Positions 11,501 through 18,757 of a stretch of DNA of 64,000 bases are shown in pieces. This DNA is from Duganella sp. BuS-21 (GTDB lineage Bacteria; Pseudomonadota; Gammaproteobacteria; Burkholderiales; Burkholderiaceae_D). Position 1 is the stretch's first letter; every line of letters begins with the position of its first letter. Under the pieces are notes generated by a model. That model saw only the letters and a list, made by a program, of their open reading frames with translations, did not search any database and was not told the origin of the DNA. The stretch spans positions 3,286,001-3,350,000 of the forward strand of contig CP097466.1 of the NCBI GenBank assembly GCA_041874725.1, read 5' to 3'. Both the position numbers and the translations under genes were made by a program.

Positions 11501-14500
11501 GGTGTCGCGGCCGGCGCCGCCGGCAAGCACCGCGTTGACGCCGGTGCCGCCCAAGTACACCATGAAGTTGTCGTTGCCGCCATCGCCCTGGGCGTGACTT
11601 ACGCGCCCGTTATCAAATTGCGACAGTTCAAAATAGTCGTCGCCGGCGCCGCCTTCCAAGGTCTCGTTCCCTTTGCCGGTGCTGCTATAGAGCGTGTCGT
11701 TGCCGGCGCCGCCCTGCAACAGGTCGCGGCCGCTATCACCGCGCAGTACGTCGTTGCCGGCGCCGCCGATCAAGGTATCGTTGCCACTGCCGCCGCTCAA
11801 GGTGTCGCCGTCCGTTCCGGCTTGCAGCAGGTCGTCGCCGCCGTTCCCGTACAGGTGATTTTTGCCGGACAATGCCACCAGCGTGTCATTGAAGAGACCG
11901 CCGGTAAGGTCCACGCCAGGCTCGACGGCGTGCTGGGCGGCGGAACTGATGGCGTTGCCATCCGGACGGAGGCCATTGACGAAATTGTCGGCGCCCAGGC
12001 TGCTTGCCAGCACGTTTTTTAGCGTCAGCACCGTGACGAAGGGATAGTTGGCGTCGGCCTCGCCGAGATAGCGGATCTGCACCAGCGTATCGGCGCCGCT
12101 TTGCTGCAGACGCACGAAGCTGTTGCCGCTGGCGAAAGGATTACCGCCGTCAAACACGGTCAGAGTGCGGAGGATGGGCACCAGGTCGATCTGGTCGCCG
12201 CCGGCGCCTGGCGTGAAGTCGGTGACGGTCAGGTTGAATTTCCGGCCGTTGGGGTAGTTCATGCTATACCCGTCGCCGCCAGGCTGGTAGACGTCGCTAC
12301 CGGCGCCACCGCTGACCAGGGCCAGGCCCGTGGTGCCGGCGTTGTAGACAAACAGGTCGTTACCGTCGCCGCCTTCCAGGGTATCCCGGTCTGTCCCGGC
12401 GTCGCTGCCGATGACAAAGCGGTCATCGCCGCCGCCGCCTTGCAGCAGGTCGTTGCCGGCTCCGCCCTGCAGGGTGTCGTCGCCGTCGTCGCCGGTCAGT
12501 TGATCGTTGCCGTCGCCGCCGCGCAGGTCGTCGTTGGCGCTGCCGCCATGCAGGGTGTCGTGGCCGCTGCCGCCGTCGAGCAGGTCGCCGCGTTTGTCAA
12601 AGTCGCCGCTGCCGCCTTGCAGCAGGTCGTTGCCGCCGCCGCCATACAGGAAGTTGGCGCCGCTGGTGGCTGTCAACGTGTCATCGAAGTTGCCACCGAG
12701 TAGCGTCGTTTGAGTATCGCTGGTGGTCAGGCTGATGCCGACGATGCCCGAGCCATCGGGCTTGAGGCCACCGACAAAGTTGTCGGCGGTCAGGCTGGCC
12801 TTGTCGACATTGTTCAGCGTCAGCACCGTCTGGTAGGCGCTGTTGGGGTAAGCTGCGCCGCCGGCGCTGATTTGCAGCACTGTGTTGGCGCCCACCTGCT
12901 GCAGCCGCGCATAGGCCAGCTCGGCGCTGAACGGATTGCCGCCTTTGTAGGTGGTGCCGTAGCTCAGGATTTGACCCAGATCGATCTGGTCGCCGCCGGC
13001 GCCGACCGCGAAGTCCGTGACCCACATGTTCAGCGCGCCGAGGCCGGCAGAGGCCGTGCCGTTGGGCTGGTAGATATCGCGTCCGGCGCCGCCGGTGGCG
13101 ATGCTACTGGGATCGCCGGTTTTGCTGTAGATGAAGGTGTCGTCGCCGTCACCGCCGTCCAGGTAATCGAGGCCGCCGCCGGAGGTGGTCAGGGTATCGT
13201 TGCCGGCGCCGCCTTGCAGCGTGTCATTGCCGTCGCCGCCGTCGAGCTGGTCGTTGCCGCCGCCGCCGCTGAGGACGTCATTGCCGCTACCGCCGCTGAG
13301 GCGGTCCGCGGCCGCCGCGCCGTTCAGGGTGTCGTTGCCGCTGCCACCGTAAAGGCCGTCACCCATGCCCTGGGCGTTGCCGGCCCCCGCTTGCAGCAAG
13401 TCGTCGCCGCCGAAGCCGTTCAGGTAGTGGACGCCGGATGCGGCGCTCAGCTGATCGTTGAAACTGGTGCCATTCAGGTCGCGCTCGGTGGCCGTGGCCA
13501 CTACGCCGATGACCGGCGAGCCGTCGGTTTTCAGGCCGCCGACGAAATTATCAGCGGTAAGGGTGCTGGCCGCCGTGTTTTTCAGCGTCAGCACGGTGAC
13601 GAAGCCGGCGGCGCTGCCGGCGCCGTCGCGGTCGAGCTGGATCTTGGCGTCGGCGCCGTCCTGGACCACACGCAGGAAGCCGTTGGCGGCGCTGAAGGGG
13701 TTGCCGTCGTTGTACTTGGTGCTGCGCGACAGTTGCGACATCATGTCGATCAGGTCGCCGTTCGGGCCGGCCGCGAAATCCAGGACAGTGAGTGCGGCCG
13801 GCAGATCGTAGCTCGCATCGGGGCGATAGGTATCGCGGCCGCTGCCGCCGGTGGCTTGCGCTGCCGTCGAGCCGGAGTAAATGATCAGATCGTCGCCGGC
13901 GTCGCCGAACAGCGAGTCGTCGCCGCCGTTGTTGTGGTACAGGCGGTCATTGCCGTCGCCCCCGTGCAGCAGGTTGGCGCCGCCCCAGTCGCTCAGCACA
14001 TCGTTGCCGGCGCCGCCGTTGAGGGTGTCGTCGCCATAGCCGCCTTCCAACTGCTCGTTGCCGGCGCCGCCATTGATGACATCGTCGCCACCTTGGCCAT
14101 ACAGAAAATTGTCGAACCCATTGCCGTTGATGGTGTCATTGAACGCAGCGCCGTAGTAGCTGTGCGCGTAGCTGTCGTCCGCAGTGATGACGTCGCCGGC
14201 GATGGCCGCGCCGTCGGGGCCCCAGGCGCCGACAAAATTCGCGCTGGTCAAGTCGCTGGCGGTGACGTTTTTCAGGATGAAAATGGTCTGCGGGGGGCCG
14301 CTGTAATACGACAGGCCGCGCACCTCGGTGTCATTGCCAACCTGTACCAGCTTGAGTTGCCCATTGGCAAATGGATTGCCGCCGTGGTAACCGTTGTAGT
14401 CGCTTGGGGTGACGCGATAGATATTGCGCAGATCGAAACGGTCGCCGCCGGCCCCGGCCGTGAAATCGGTGATCGTCATGGCGATATAGCTGGCGCCGAA

Positions 14501-14869
14501 GCCGACTGCGTAGGTGTCGATGCCGGTGCCGCCGGTCACTTCGGGCGGCTTGACCATCGCCCACTGCATGAAACTGAGGTTAATCGTGTCGTCGCCGGCC
14601 CCGGCGTCAATTTTGACTGCGGTGCTGCCTGGAAGATTGGCAGCGTAATTGTAGTTCAAATTGAAGGTGTCGTTGCCGTTGGCACCAATCAGGGTATCAA
14701 GGCCGCTGTCGTCGTTGATGTTGAAAACGTCTTTGCCATCGCCACCGTCCAGCAGGTCGTTGCCGGCGCCGCCGTCCAGGGTGTCATCGCCAGCCTTGCC
14801 GTTGATGGTGTCGTTGCCGCTGCTGCCGACCAAACTGTCGTTGCCGGATGTTCCTTGATAAATACCCAC
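5519..14869 (-). CDS. giant RTX calcium-binding repeat protein, probable type I secreted surface protein
   Basis: About 3,116 residues, almost all glycine/aspartate-rich RTX nonapeptides (GGxGxDxLx), which bind calcium and fold outside the cell. Two module types are seen. Roughly the first half carries six copies of a block with GGNPF, LVQxGxD and VLTLKNxxASxLTADNFVGG between RTX clusters. The second half carries about eleven copies of a block with VTELAGxGxDxVETTLAxY and a following NVExxxxxGxxxFxGTGN segment, and four copies of ATDxVLxNxxTKESITVRGVE. The last 140 residues are non-RTX (VTDFVSGSDKLSLSQ to ISAADLLFA) and resemble uncleaved C-terminal type I secretion signals. No signal peptide is present. 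I chose GTG at 14869 because AGGA lies eight bases upstream; an in-frame start at 14914 lacks a Shine-Dalgarno sequence. No ABC/MFP secretion genes are nearby. Confidence 0.88.
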   Translation of the reverse strand: MGIYQGTSGNDSLVGSSGNDTINGKAGDDTLDGGAGNDLLDGGDGKDVFNINDDSGLDTLIGANGNDTFNLNYNYAANLPGSTAVKIDAGAGDDTINLSFMQWAMVKPPEVTGGTGIDTYAVGFGASYIAMTITDFTAGAGGDRFDLRNIYRVTPSDYNGYHGGNPFANGQLKLVQVGNDTEVRGLSYYSGPPQTIFILKNVTASDLTSANFVGAWGPDGAAIAGDVITADDSYAHSYYGAAFNDTINGNGFDNFLYGQGGDDVINGGAGNEQLEGGYGDDTLNGGAGNDVLSDWGGANLLHGGDGNDRLYHNNGGDDSLFGDAGDDLIIYSGSTAAQATGGSGRDTYRPDASYDLPAALTVLDFAAGPNGDLIDMMSQLSRSTKYNDGNPFSAANGFLRVVQDGADAKIQLDRDGAGSAAGFVTVLTLKNTAASTLTADNFVGGLKTDGSPVIGVVATATERDLNGTSFNDQLSAASGVHYLNGFGGDDLLQAGAGNAQGMGDGLYGGSGNDTLNGAAAADRLSGGSGNDVLSGGGGNDQLDGGDGNDTLQGGAGNDTLTTSGGGLDYLDGGDGDDTFIYSKTGDPSSIATGGAGRDIYQPNGTASAGLGALNMWVTDFAVGAGGDQIDLGQILSYGTTYKGGNPFSAELAYARLQQVGANTVLQISAGGAAYPNSAYQTVLTLNNVDKASLTADNFVGGLKPDGSGIVGISLTTSDTQTTLLGGNFDDTLTATSGANFLYGGGGNDLLQGGSGDFDKRGDLLDGGSGHDTLHGGSANDDLRGGDGNDQLTGDDGDDTLQGGAGNDLLQGGGGDDRFVIGSDAGTDRDTLEGGDGNDLFVYNAGTTGLALVSGGAGSDVYQPGGDGYSMNYPNGRKFNLTVTDFTPGAGGDQIDLVPILRTLTVFDGGNPFASGNSFVRLQQSGADTLVQIRYLGEADANYPFVTVLTLKNVLASSLGADNFVNGLRPDGNAISSAAQHAVEPGVDLTGGLFNDTLVALSGKNHLYGNGGDDLLQAGTDGDTLSGGSGNDTLIGGAGNDVLRGDSGRDLLQGGAGNDTLYSSTGKGNETLEGGAGDDYFELSQFDNGRVSHAQGDGGNDNFMVYLGGTGVNAVLAGGAGRDTYSVFGSLYFNSGAYFEISDFTAGDGGDVLDVTLLMSIAAGFGYTGGNPLDPELGYLRLVQSGVDVRLEFNLFGGPSDGYMAVLMRNVNLSDLTAQNMVGANPKGPIVPGVLLEGTSAGETITGGYFNDTIHGNGGNDILNGQDGDDLLVAGGTSPEHSGSVLHGGNGNDTLTGASGHDYLDGGAGNNQLSGGAGDDSFLVGEGNNSAEGGDGDDDFTVGGGGNQLLVGGAGNDTLWVFASANYSGNVRFDGGDGNDLVLIKGGYTGSLRFNFSGGAGTDSYSIDSMTAGANIHINDFATGAGGDKLALTDALQAFDVTPLALLDPIKAGYLKLVQQGANVLVQLDMDGSGSDYAPRTVLTLDNIKVGDVTSANFAGRSLVADWRGELYGTLGSDLLEGDYEANRIEAGAGDDTLASGGGDDTLIGGAGDDLYLLDEGNVTITELANGGMDTVRTARDGYTLAANLEALQYTGDGDFYATGNAGGNLLTGGAGNDTFDGNGGSDILTGLGGDDNYFVRGAGDRVIEADMGGYDTVQVTYANAAYTLAANVESAALATTAGAGSLTGNELNNYLGGNGAANTLSGGVGNDTLDGGAAADKLAGGKGDDLYVVENAGDTVTELAGEGVDTVETTLAKYALTSGVEHLRYSGSGGFSGTGNDLANRISGASGNDLLLGGAGNDTLTGGGGADTIDGGDGDDTVQLAGQIDHYTLSRVNGVVTLSNSIRSEIVSLKGIETVVFADATRDIATLLLNQISDGDDYLNGTDGDDSIDGLAGADVMTGGAGNDRYVIDNVKDTVKEVAGEGMDTVELAFKSAAAYALAGNVENALVTAAATVAVNVTGNELANQITGNAAANILSGGAGNDTLDGGAGADQLIGGVGDDEYRVDNAGDTIVEGLNEGTDSVRTTLSTYTLAANVENLSGPGNGVFNATGNALANRIEGGLGADTLSGLAGNDTLSGSVGNDLLLGGDGDDLLDGGIGANLLDGGAGSDTAVALADFSAYTVTRPNATDTVLVNAASGESLTLRGMEFVNFKGTLMSMQDVQLNIKSVGNDFMRGGSGDDLMDGGLGADNMSGGDGNDTYLVDDASDMVVETETGGNDSAQVSFAKAATYTLAANLEHATVTAAATVAVNLTGNALDNALIGNAAVNTLTGGLGNDTLDGGAGGDKLIGGIGNDSYKVDNVGDVVTELAGQGADRVETTLAKYTLGANVEHLQYAGSMAFSGTGNELGNNIGGGAGNDTLSGLAGDDTLDGNGGVDVIDGGAGRDTLTLLGNFGDYMRSRPNATDLVLTNAITKESITVRGVEVFRFIDGDKPLADMIYNIASLGDDSLFGTGGGDHLIGGSGADQMSGGLGDDKYTVDQNGDRVIELADGGLDLVLVAYTKADTFALGDNVENATVTAAVGIAVNLSGNALDNLLIGNGAANTLAGGAGNDTLDGGAGADKLLGGLEDDLYKVDNAGDLVTELAGQGQDRVDTTLAKYALTANVEDLQFTGTGGFAGSGNDLGNSITSGAGNDSLSGLGGDDLLSGGAGNDTLLGGEGADQLDVGTGSDVADGGNGIDTLTLLGNFSDYARSRSSATDTVLVNNVTKESITVRNVEQFIFADDSKTLADVNANSASPLSDNLTGASGNDNINGGAGADTMAGGLGDDTYTIDQSGDVIVEEAGAGSDLVQVAYTKAGEFVLGEYLENATVTAAAGIAVNLTGNALDNVLTGNGAANTLSGGAGADTLDGGAGADKLIGGSGDDSYVVDNTGDVITELAGGGRDLVTVKGINSYTLSSEVDDLVFNGATAFIGNGNILANSITGGGGNDILNGLGGNDVLTGNAGNDKLLGGDGNDVLSGGDGNDTITGGNGADTIVLASKVGVDAVTDFVSGSDKLSLSQDVFGIGNGDLTLDNAVVQASAGGFANDAELVILTQNIAAMSVGAAATAIGSAASAYGVGDKALFALHSGTTTTLYLFTSNGADAVVSAAELTQLVTLTGTAAISAADLLFA

Positions 14870-14885
14870 AGATCTTATCCTAAGA

Positions 14886-14979
14886 TTACAAATGTAAAGA
14901 AGGATAACATGCAACTAATGTAGCCATTCTATCAATTTCTCACTTTTTGTTACAAATGTGAGGATACACTCTACAAATG
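14886..14979. promoter_or_regulatory. repeated TTACAAATGT box upstream of the RTX gene
   Basis: The 10-mer TTACAAATGT occurs at 14886-14895 and 14950-14959. A third copy of its core, TACAAATG, is at 14972-14979. The first copy reads TTACAAATGTAA and is close to palindromic. All three lie in the AT-rich leader just upstream of the RTX start codon. They could be operator sites, but this is inference from repetition and position only. Confidence 0.3.
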
Positions 14980-14980
14980 A

Positions 14981-15154
14981 AAAAAGCCGCGACGTGCCCT
15001 AATGCCGTTAAGTTAAGCTGAAAATAGGCTTCGTCATTCCCGCGAATGCGGGAATCCATGAGGCGCATGCCCGGCTAACTCAGCATGGATCCCGGCTTTC
15101 GCCGGGACGACATCGCTTAACTTAACGGCATTAGCGACGTGCGCGGCCTTTTAA
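14981..15154 (-). terminator. intrinsic terminator split by the MITE-like element
   Basis: If the element and one copy of the CGACGTGC repeat are removed, the flanks join into an A-run, GCCGC, a seven-base loop, GCGGC, then CTTTT. That is a normal short rho-independent terminator for the response-regulator gene ending at 15168. The halves are now 14981-14997 and 15135-15154. With the element present the hairpin could still form as a much longer stem. Confidence 0.55.
14999..15134. mobile_element. 136-bp MITE-like palindromic element with 20-bp terminal inverted repeats
   Basis: The ends are a perfect 20-bp inverted repeat: CTAATGCCGTTAAGTTAAGC at 14999-15018 and its reverse complement at 15115-15134. 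The interior has two hairpins, TTCCCGC/GCGGGAA near 15037-15054 and TCCCGGC/GCCGGGA near 15090-15107, of the kind seen in proteobacterial REP sequences. The element is flanked by the direct repeat CGACGTGC (14990-14997 and 15135-15142), as expected of a target-site duplication. It has no coding capacity, so any movement would need a transposase from elsewhere. Confidence 0.75.
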
Positions 15155-15167
15155 AGAGTGGGGCGCG

Positions 15168-17429
15168 TTACGCCGCGCCCTCCAGCGCGTCATTGCTGAG
15201 CCAGCCGTTCAGGGCGCTGGCCGTCATCGGGCGGGCGAACAGGAAGCCTTGGGCCAGCGGGCAGCCCAGGGCTTGCAGTATCTGCGCCTGGCGCTCGTCC
15301 TCCACGCCCTCGGCGATCACCGCCAGGCCGAGGTTGCGACCGAGCTGGATCACCATTTCGGCGATGCTGCTGCCGCGCGCCGAGCCGGTGATTTCGGTGA
15401 CGAAGGCGCGGTCGATCTTGAGGCGGTCGATCTGCAGCCGCTGCAGGTAGGACAGCGACGAGAAGCCGGTGCCGAAATCGTCGATGGCGATGCTGACGCC
15501 GGTCTGCTTGATTTGCCCCAGCATCTTGATCAGCATGTCGGGCTCTTCCATGGCCATCGATTCGGTAATCTCCAGCTCGATGTTCTGCGGCGGCGCGCCG
15601 GTGTCTTCCAGCGCCTTGCGCAGCGTGTCGAGGAAGTGCGGGTGGCGGAACTGCACCTGCGAGACGTTGATCGACATCATGAAGTCGCGGTGGCCGGCCT
15701 TGCGCAGGTCGACCAGTTCGCGGCAGGCGGTGCGCATCACCCATTCGCCGAGGTCGATGATCAGGCCCGAGTATTCGGCGATCGGGATGAAGCGGTCGGG
15801 CGAGATGAACTTGCCGTCCGGCGTCTGCCAGCGCAGCAGCGCCTCGGCGCCCACCGGGCGGCGCGTGGCCAGGTCGATCTGCGGCTGGTACACCACGAAC
15901 AGCTGGTTCTGGCCGAACGCCGTGCGCAGCGCATGCATCATGCGCACCCGTTCGCGGATTTCGACGCCCATCGAGCGCGAGAAGTAGAAGTGGCCGGCGC
16001 GCTGCTGGGTCTTGGCGCGCTTGAGGGCAATGTCGGCATCCTTCAGCGCGTCGGCGCCGCTGCCTTCATGCTCGGACAGGCGCACCAGGCCGAGCGTGGC
16101 CGATAGTTGCACGTCCTGGCCGTCGATGCTGAACGGGCGCTGGAACAGCGCCAGGATCTTGGCTGGATTGACTTGCGACGAATCGCCCAGCACGCAGAAA
16201 ATATCGCCGCCGATGCGGGCCACGGTCAGCTGTCCGCCCAGTTCGGTCTGCAGGCGGCCGGCCACCGACACCAGCAGCGTGTCGCCGAACTGGTGGCCGA
16301 GCGCGTCGTTGGTTTCGGCAAAGTGGTCGAGGTCGACCAGCGACAGGGTGGCGTCTTCGCGCGCCGGACCGGATAGCGTGGCGTCGAGGATTTCCACCAG
16401 GCGGGTGCGGTTGGGCAGCTTGGACAGCTGGTCGTAGAACGCCGCGTTGTGCAGGTGGGAGACCAGTTCGACGTTGTCCAGCCCGACCGCGACGTTGCTG
16501 CAGAAAACCTCCAGCAGGCGCTCGTCGATCTCGCTGGTGGCGCGTTTGAGTTCGAGGAAGGCGACGAAATCGCGGCTGGCCTTGCCGGCGAAGTACAGCG
16601 TGGTGTAGTCCGGGCCGTAGACGTTGCGGCGCTGCGCCAGCGCCAGTTCCAATGCCTCGTGGATGCGCTGGTCTTCGCGCACGGTCAGGGTGATGTTGTC
16701 CAGGTGGCGGTAGGTGCCGGCGGTGGCCATCACCATCAGTTCATGGCAGCCGTCGGCCGGGCATTCCTGCACGCACAGCACGCCGTTGGCTTCCTGGCCC
16801 AGCAGGTCGGCGATCTGGGCCAGCACGCCGGCGGCGAAATTTTGCACGCCGTGCAAGGTCATCAGCTGGGTGCTGGCCTGGACGATCTGGTTCAGGCCGC
16901 GCCGGCTGTCGTTGATCTTGCGGATCTGCTCGTAGGAGCGGATGGCCGAGGTCACCGTGGTGAACAGCTTGATGCGGGTCAGCTCGGATTTGGTCTTGTA
17001 ATCGTTGATGTCGAAGTCGCGGATGGCGTCGATCTCCGGCGCATAGCCGGGCTGGCCGGTGCGCAGGATGATGCGCACGTCGTGCAGCTTCAGCGTTTCG
17101 CGGATGTAGCGCACCAGGTGCAGGCCGGCGTCGTCCTGTTCCATGACGACGTCGAGCAGGATGACCGCGATTTCCGCCTCATGCTTGAGCAGTTCGCGCG
17201 CCTGGCCGGCCGAATACGCATGCACGAATTCGAGCGGACGGTGTTGCATGTCGAGGTTGCCGAGCGCGAACGTGGTGGTCGAGTGGACGTCTTCGTCGTC
17301 GTCGATGATCATGACGCGCCACACATTGCGTGGACGCGTCGCCGCGGGCGTCGCCGGATGCTCTTCTAAGAATACCAAATCGTCTTGATCATCCTTGGAT
17401 AGCTCAAGGGGGGTGACCGGTGGGGGCAT
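15168..17429 (-). CDS. response regulator with REC, DUF3369-type sensor, degenerate GGDEF and EAL domains
   Basis: A 753-residue signalling protein. An N-terminal receiver domain has IDDDED and the phospho-acceptor Asp in ILLDVVM. A middle region (LTRIKLFTTVTSAIRSYEQI, then a GAF-like part) matches DUF3369. The GGDEF domain follows with the active-site motif changed to GGDIF (RIGGDIFCVLG), so diguanylate cyclase activity is unlikely. The C-terminal EAL domain looks intact: GAEALLRW, IELEITES, AIDDFGTGFSSL, LKIDRAFV and VIAEGVED. It is therefore probably a phosphorylation-controlled c-di-GMP phosphodiesterase. I chose the ATG at 17429 because GGAG lies nine bases upstream; an in-frame start at 17468 is longer by 13 residues. 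No partner histidine kinase is adjacent. Confidence 0.9.
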   Translation of the reverse strand: MPPPVTPLELSKDDQDDLVFLEEHPATPAATRPRNVWRVMIIDDDEDVHSTTTFALGNLDMQHRPLEFVHAYSAGQARELLKHEAEIAVILLDVVMEQDDAGLHLVRYIRETLKLHDVRIILRTGQPGYAPEIDAIRDFDINDYKTKSELTRIKLFTTVTSAIRSYEQIRKINDSRRGLNQIVQASTQLMTLHGVQNFAAGVLAQIADLLGQEANGVLCVQECPADGCHELMVMATAGTYRHLDNITLTVREDQRIHEALELALAQRRNVYGPDYTTLYFAGKASRDFVAFLELKRATSEIDERLLEVFCSNVAVGLDNVELVSHLHNAAFYDQLSKLPNRTRLVEILDATLSGPAREDATLSLVDLDHFAETNDALGHQFGDTLLVSVAGRLQTELGGQLTVARIGGDIFCVLGDSSQVNPAKILALFQRPFSIDGQDVQLSATLGLVRLSEHEGSGADALKDADIALKRAKTQQRAGHFYFSRSMGVEIRERVRMMHALRTAFGQNQLFVVYQPQIDLATRRPVGAEALLRWQTPDGKFISPDRFIPIAEYSGLIIDLGEWVMRTACRELVDLRKAGHRDFMMSINVSQVQFRHPHFLDTLRKALEDTGAPPQNIELEITESMAMEEPDMLIKMLGQIKQTGVSIAIDDFGTGFSSLSYLQRLQIDRLKIDRAFVTEITGSARGSSIAEMVIQLGRNLGLAVIAEGVEDERQAQILQALGCPLAQGFLFARPMTASALNGWLSNDALEGAA

Positions 17430-17659
17430 GTGTAGCTTCTCCAGATTACTCGGTGTTCTTGCGTTCAAGTATATAGCGAATTGTCAAAAGGAACGCACTT
17501 TTCCACTTCTTTCAGTCGCCCTGCAGCGTAGGTGTATCGAATGAATGATATTTTACCAAGGGTAACTTGCGTTGTGGAAATTATCGCGTAGGCAGACGTC
17601 ATGGGGCGTCGGCTGGTAGAATAAGGAACTTTCCCCATTTTTCCGAAGATTGTTTTCCT

Positions 17660-18757
17660 ATGTCCGGTAATACTTTTGGCAAATTGTTTTCCGTAACGAC
17701 GTTTGGTGAGTCGCACGGTCCTGCGATTGGTTGTGTGATCGATGGCTGCCCACCGGGACTACCGTTGTCGGAAGCCGATATCCAGCCGGAACTGGACCGT
17801 CGCAAACCGGGCACATCGCGCCACGTGACCCAGCGCCAGGAGTCGGATACGGTGGAGATCCTGTCCGGCGTGTACCAGGGCGTGACCACGGGCACGCCGA
17901 TTGCGCTGCTGATCCGCAATGAAGACCAGCGCAGCAAGGACTACGGCAACATCGCCGAGAGCTTCCGCCCCGGTCATGCAGACTACACCTATTGGCATAA
18001 ATACGGCGTCCGCGATCCGCGCGGCGGCGGCCGCTCGTCGGCCCGCCTGACCGCGCCGGTGGTGGGCGCGGCGGCCATCGCCAAGAAGTGGTTGTTCCAG
18101 CAGTACGGCACGGTGTTCAAAGGTTGCATGAGCCAGCTTGGCGACATCATGGTGCCGTTCCAGGACTGGATCCACGTGCCTGACAACCCGTTCTTCGCGG
18201 CCACCGGCGACGCCGCCGTGATCGCCGGCATGGAAAGCTATATGGATGAGCTGCGCAAGGCCGGCGACTCGATCGGCGCCCGCATCGACGTGGTGGCGCA
18301 GAATATTCCGGTGGGCCTGGGCCAGCCGATCTACGACAAGCTCGACGCCGACATCGCTTACGCCATGATGGGCATCAACGCCGTCAAGGGCGTGGAAATC
18401 GGCGCCGGCTTCAAGTCGGTGGCGCAGAAGGGCACCGAGCACGGCGATCCGCTGACGCCGCAGGGCTTCGTCGGCAACAACGCCGGCGGCGTGCTGGGCG
18501 GCATCTCGACCGGCCAGGACATCACGGTGTCGATCGCCATCAAGCCGACCTCGTCGATCCGCAGTCCGCGGCCGTCGATCGACAAGGCCGGCAATCCGGT
18601 GTCGGTGGAAACCTTCGGCCGCCACGATCCGTGCGTCGGCATCCGCGCCACGCCGATCGCCGAGGCCATGCTGGCCCTGGTGCTGATCGACCACGCGCTG
18701 ATGCACCGCGCCCAGTGCGGCGACGTCAAGGTGTCCACCCCCAACATCGAACTGTAA
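17660..18757 (+). CDS. aroC: chorismate synthase
   Basis: A 365-residue enzyme that converts 5-enolpyruvylshikimate-3-phosphate to chorismate with reduced FMN, the last step of the shikimate pathway. All three family signatures are present: [18 protein letters not shown] at residues 16-33, the central [11 protein letters not shown], and [17 protein letters not shown] near the end. The start at 17660 gives [10 protein letters not shown], the usual N-terminus; longer in-frame starts add residues with no family match. It is divergent from the response-regulator gene, and the MFS gene begins at the base after its stop. Confidence 0.97.
   Translation: MSGNTFGKLFSVTTFGESHGPAIGCVIDGCPPGLPLSEADIQPELDRRKPGTSRHVTQRQESDTVEILSGVYQGVTTGTPIALLIRNEDQRSKDYGNIAESFRPGHADYTYWHKYGVRDPRGGGRSSARLTAPVVGAAAIAKKWLFQQYGTVFKGCMSQLGDIMVPFQDWIHVPDNPFFAATGDAAVIAGMESYMDELRKAGDSIGARIDVVAQNIPVGLGQPIYDKLDADIAYAMMGINAVKGVEIGAGFKSVAQKGTEHGDPLTPQGFVGNNAGGVLGGISTGQDITVSIAIKPTSSIRSPRPSIDKAGNPVSVETFGRHDPCVGIRATPIAEAMLALVLIDHALMHRAQCGDVKVSTPNIEL

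Noticed and set aside
5519-14869. Dense short repeats that look like a CRISPR array
   Set aside because: The repeats are in frame, imperfect and encode RTX nonapeptides. No uniform spacer pattern is present.
17465-17716. 83-codon minus-strand frame between the response regulator and aroC
   Set aside because: It overlaps the aroC start antisense and has no domain; the gap is better read as a divergent promoter region.
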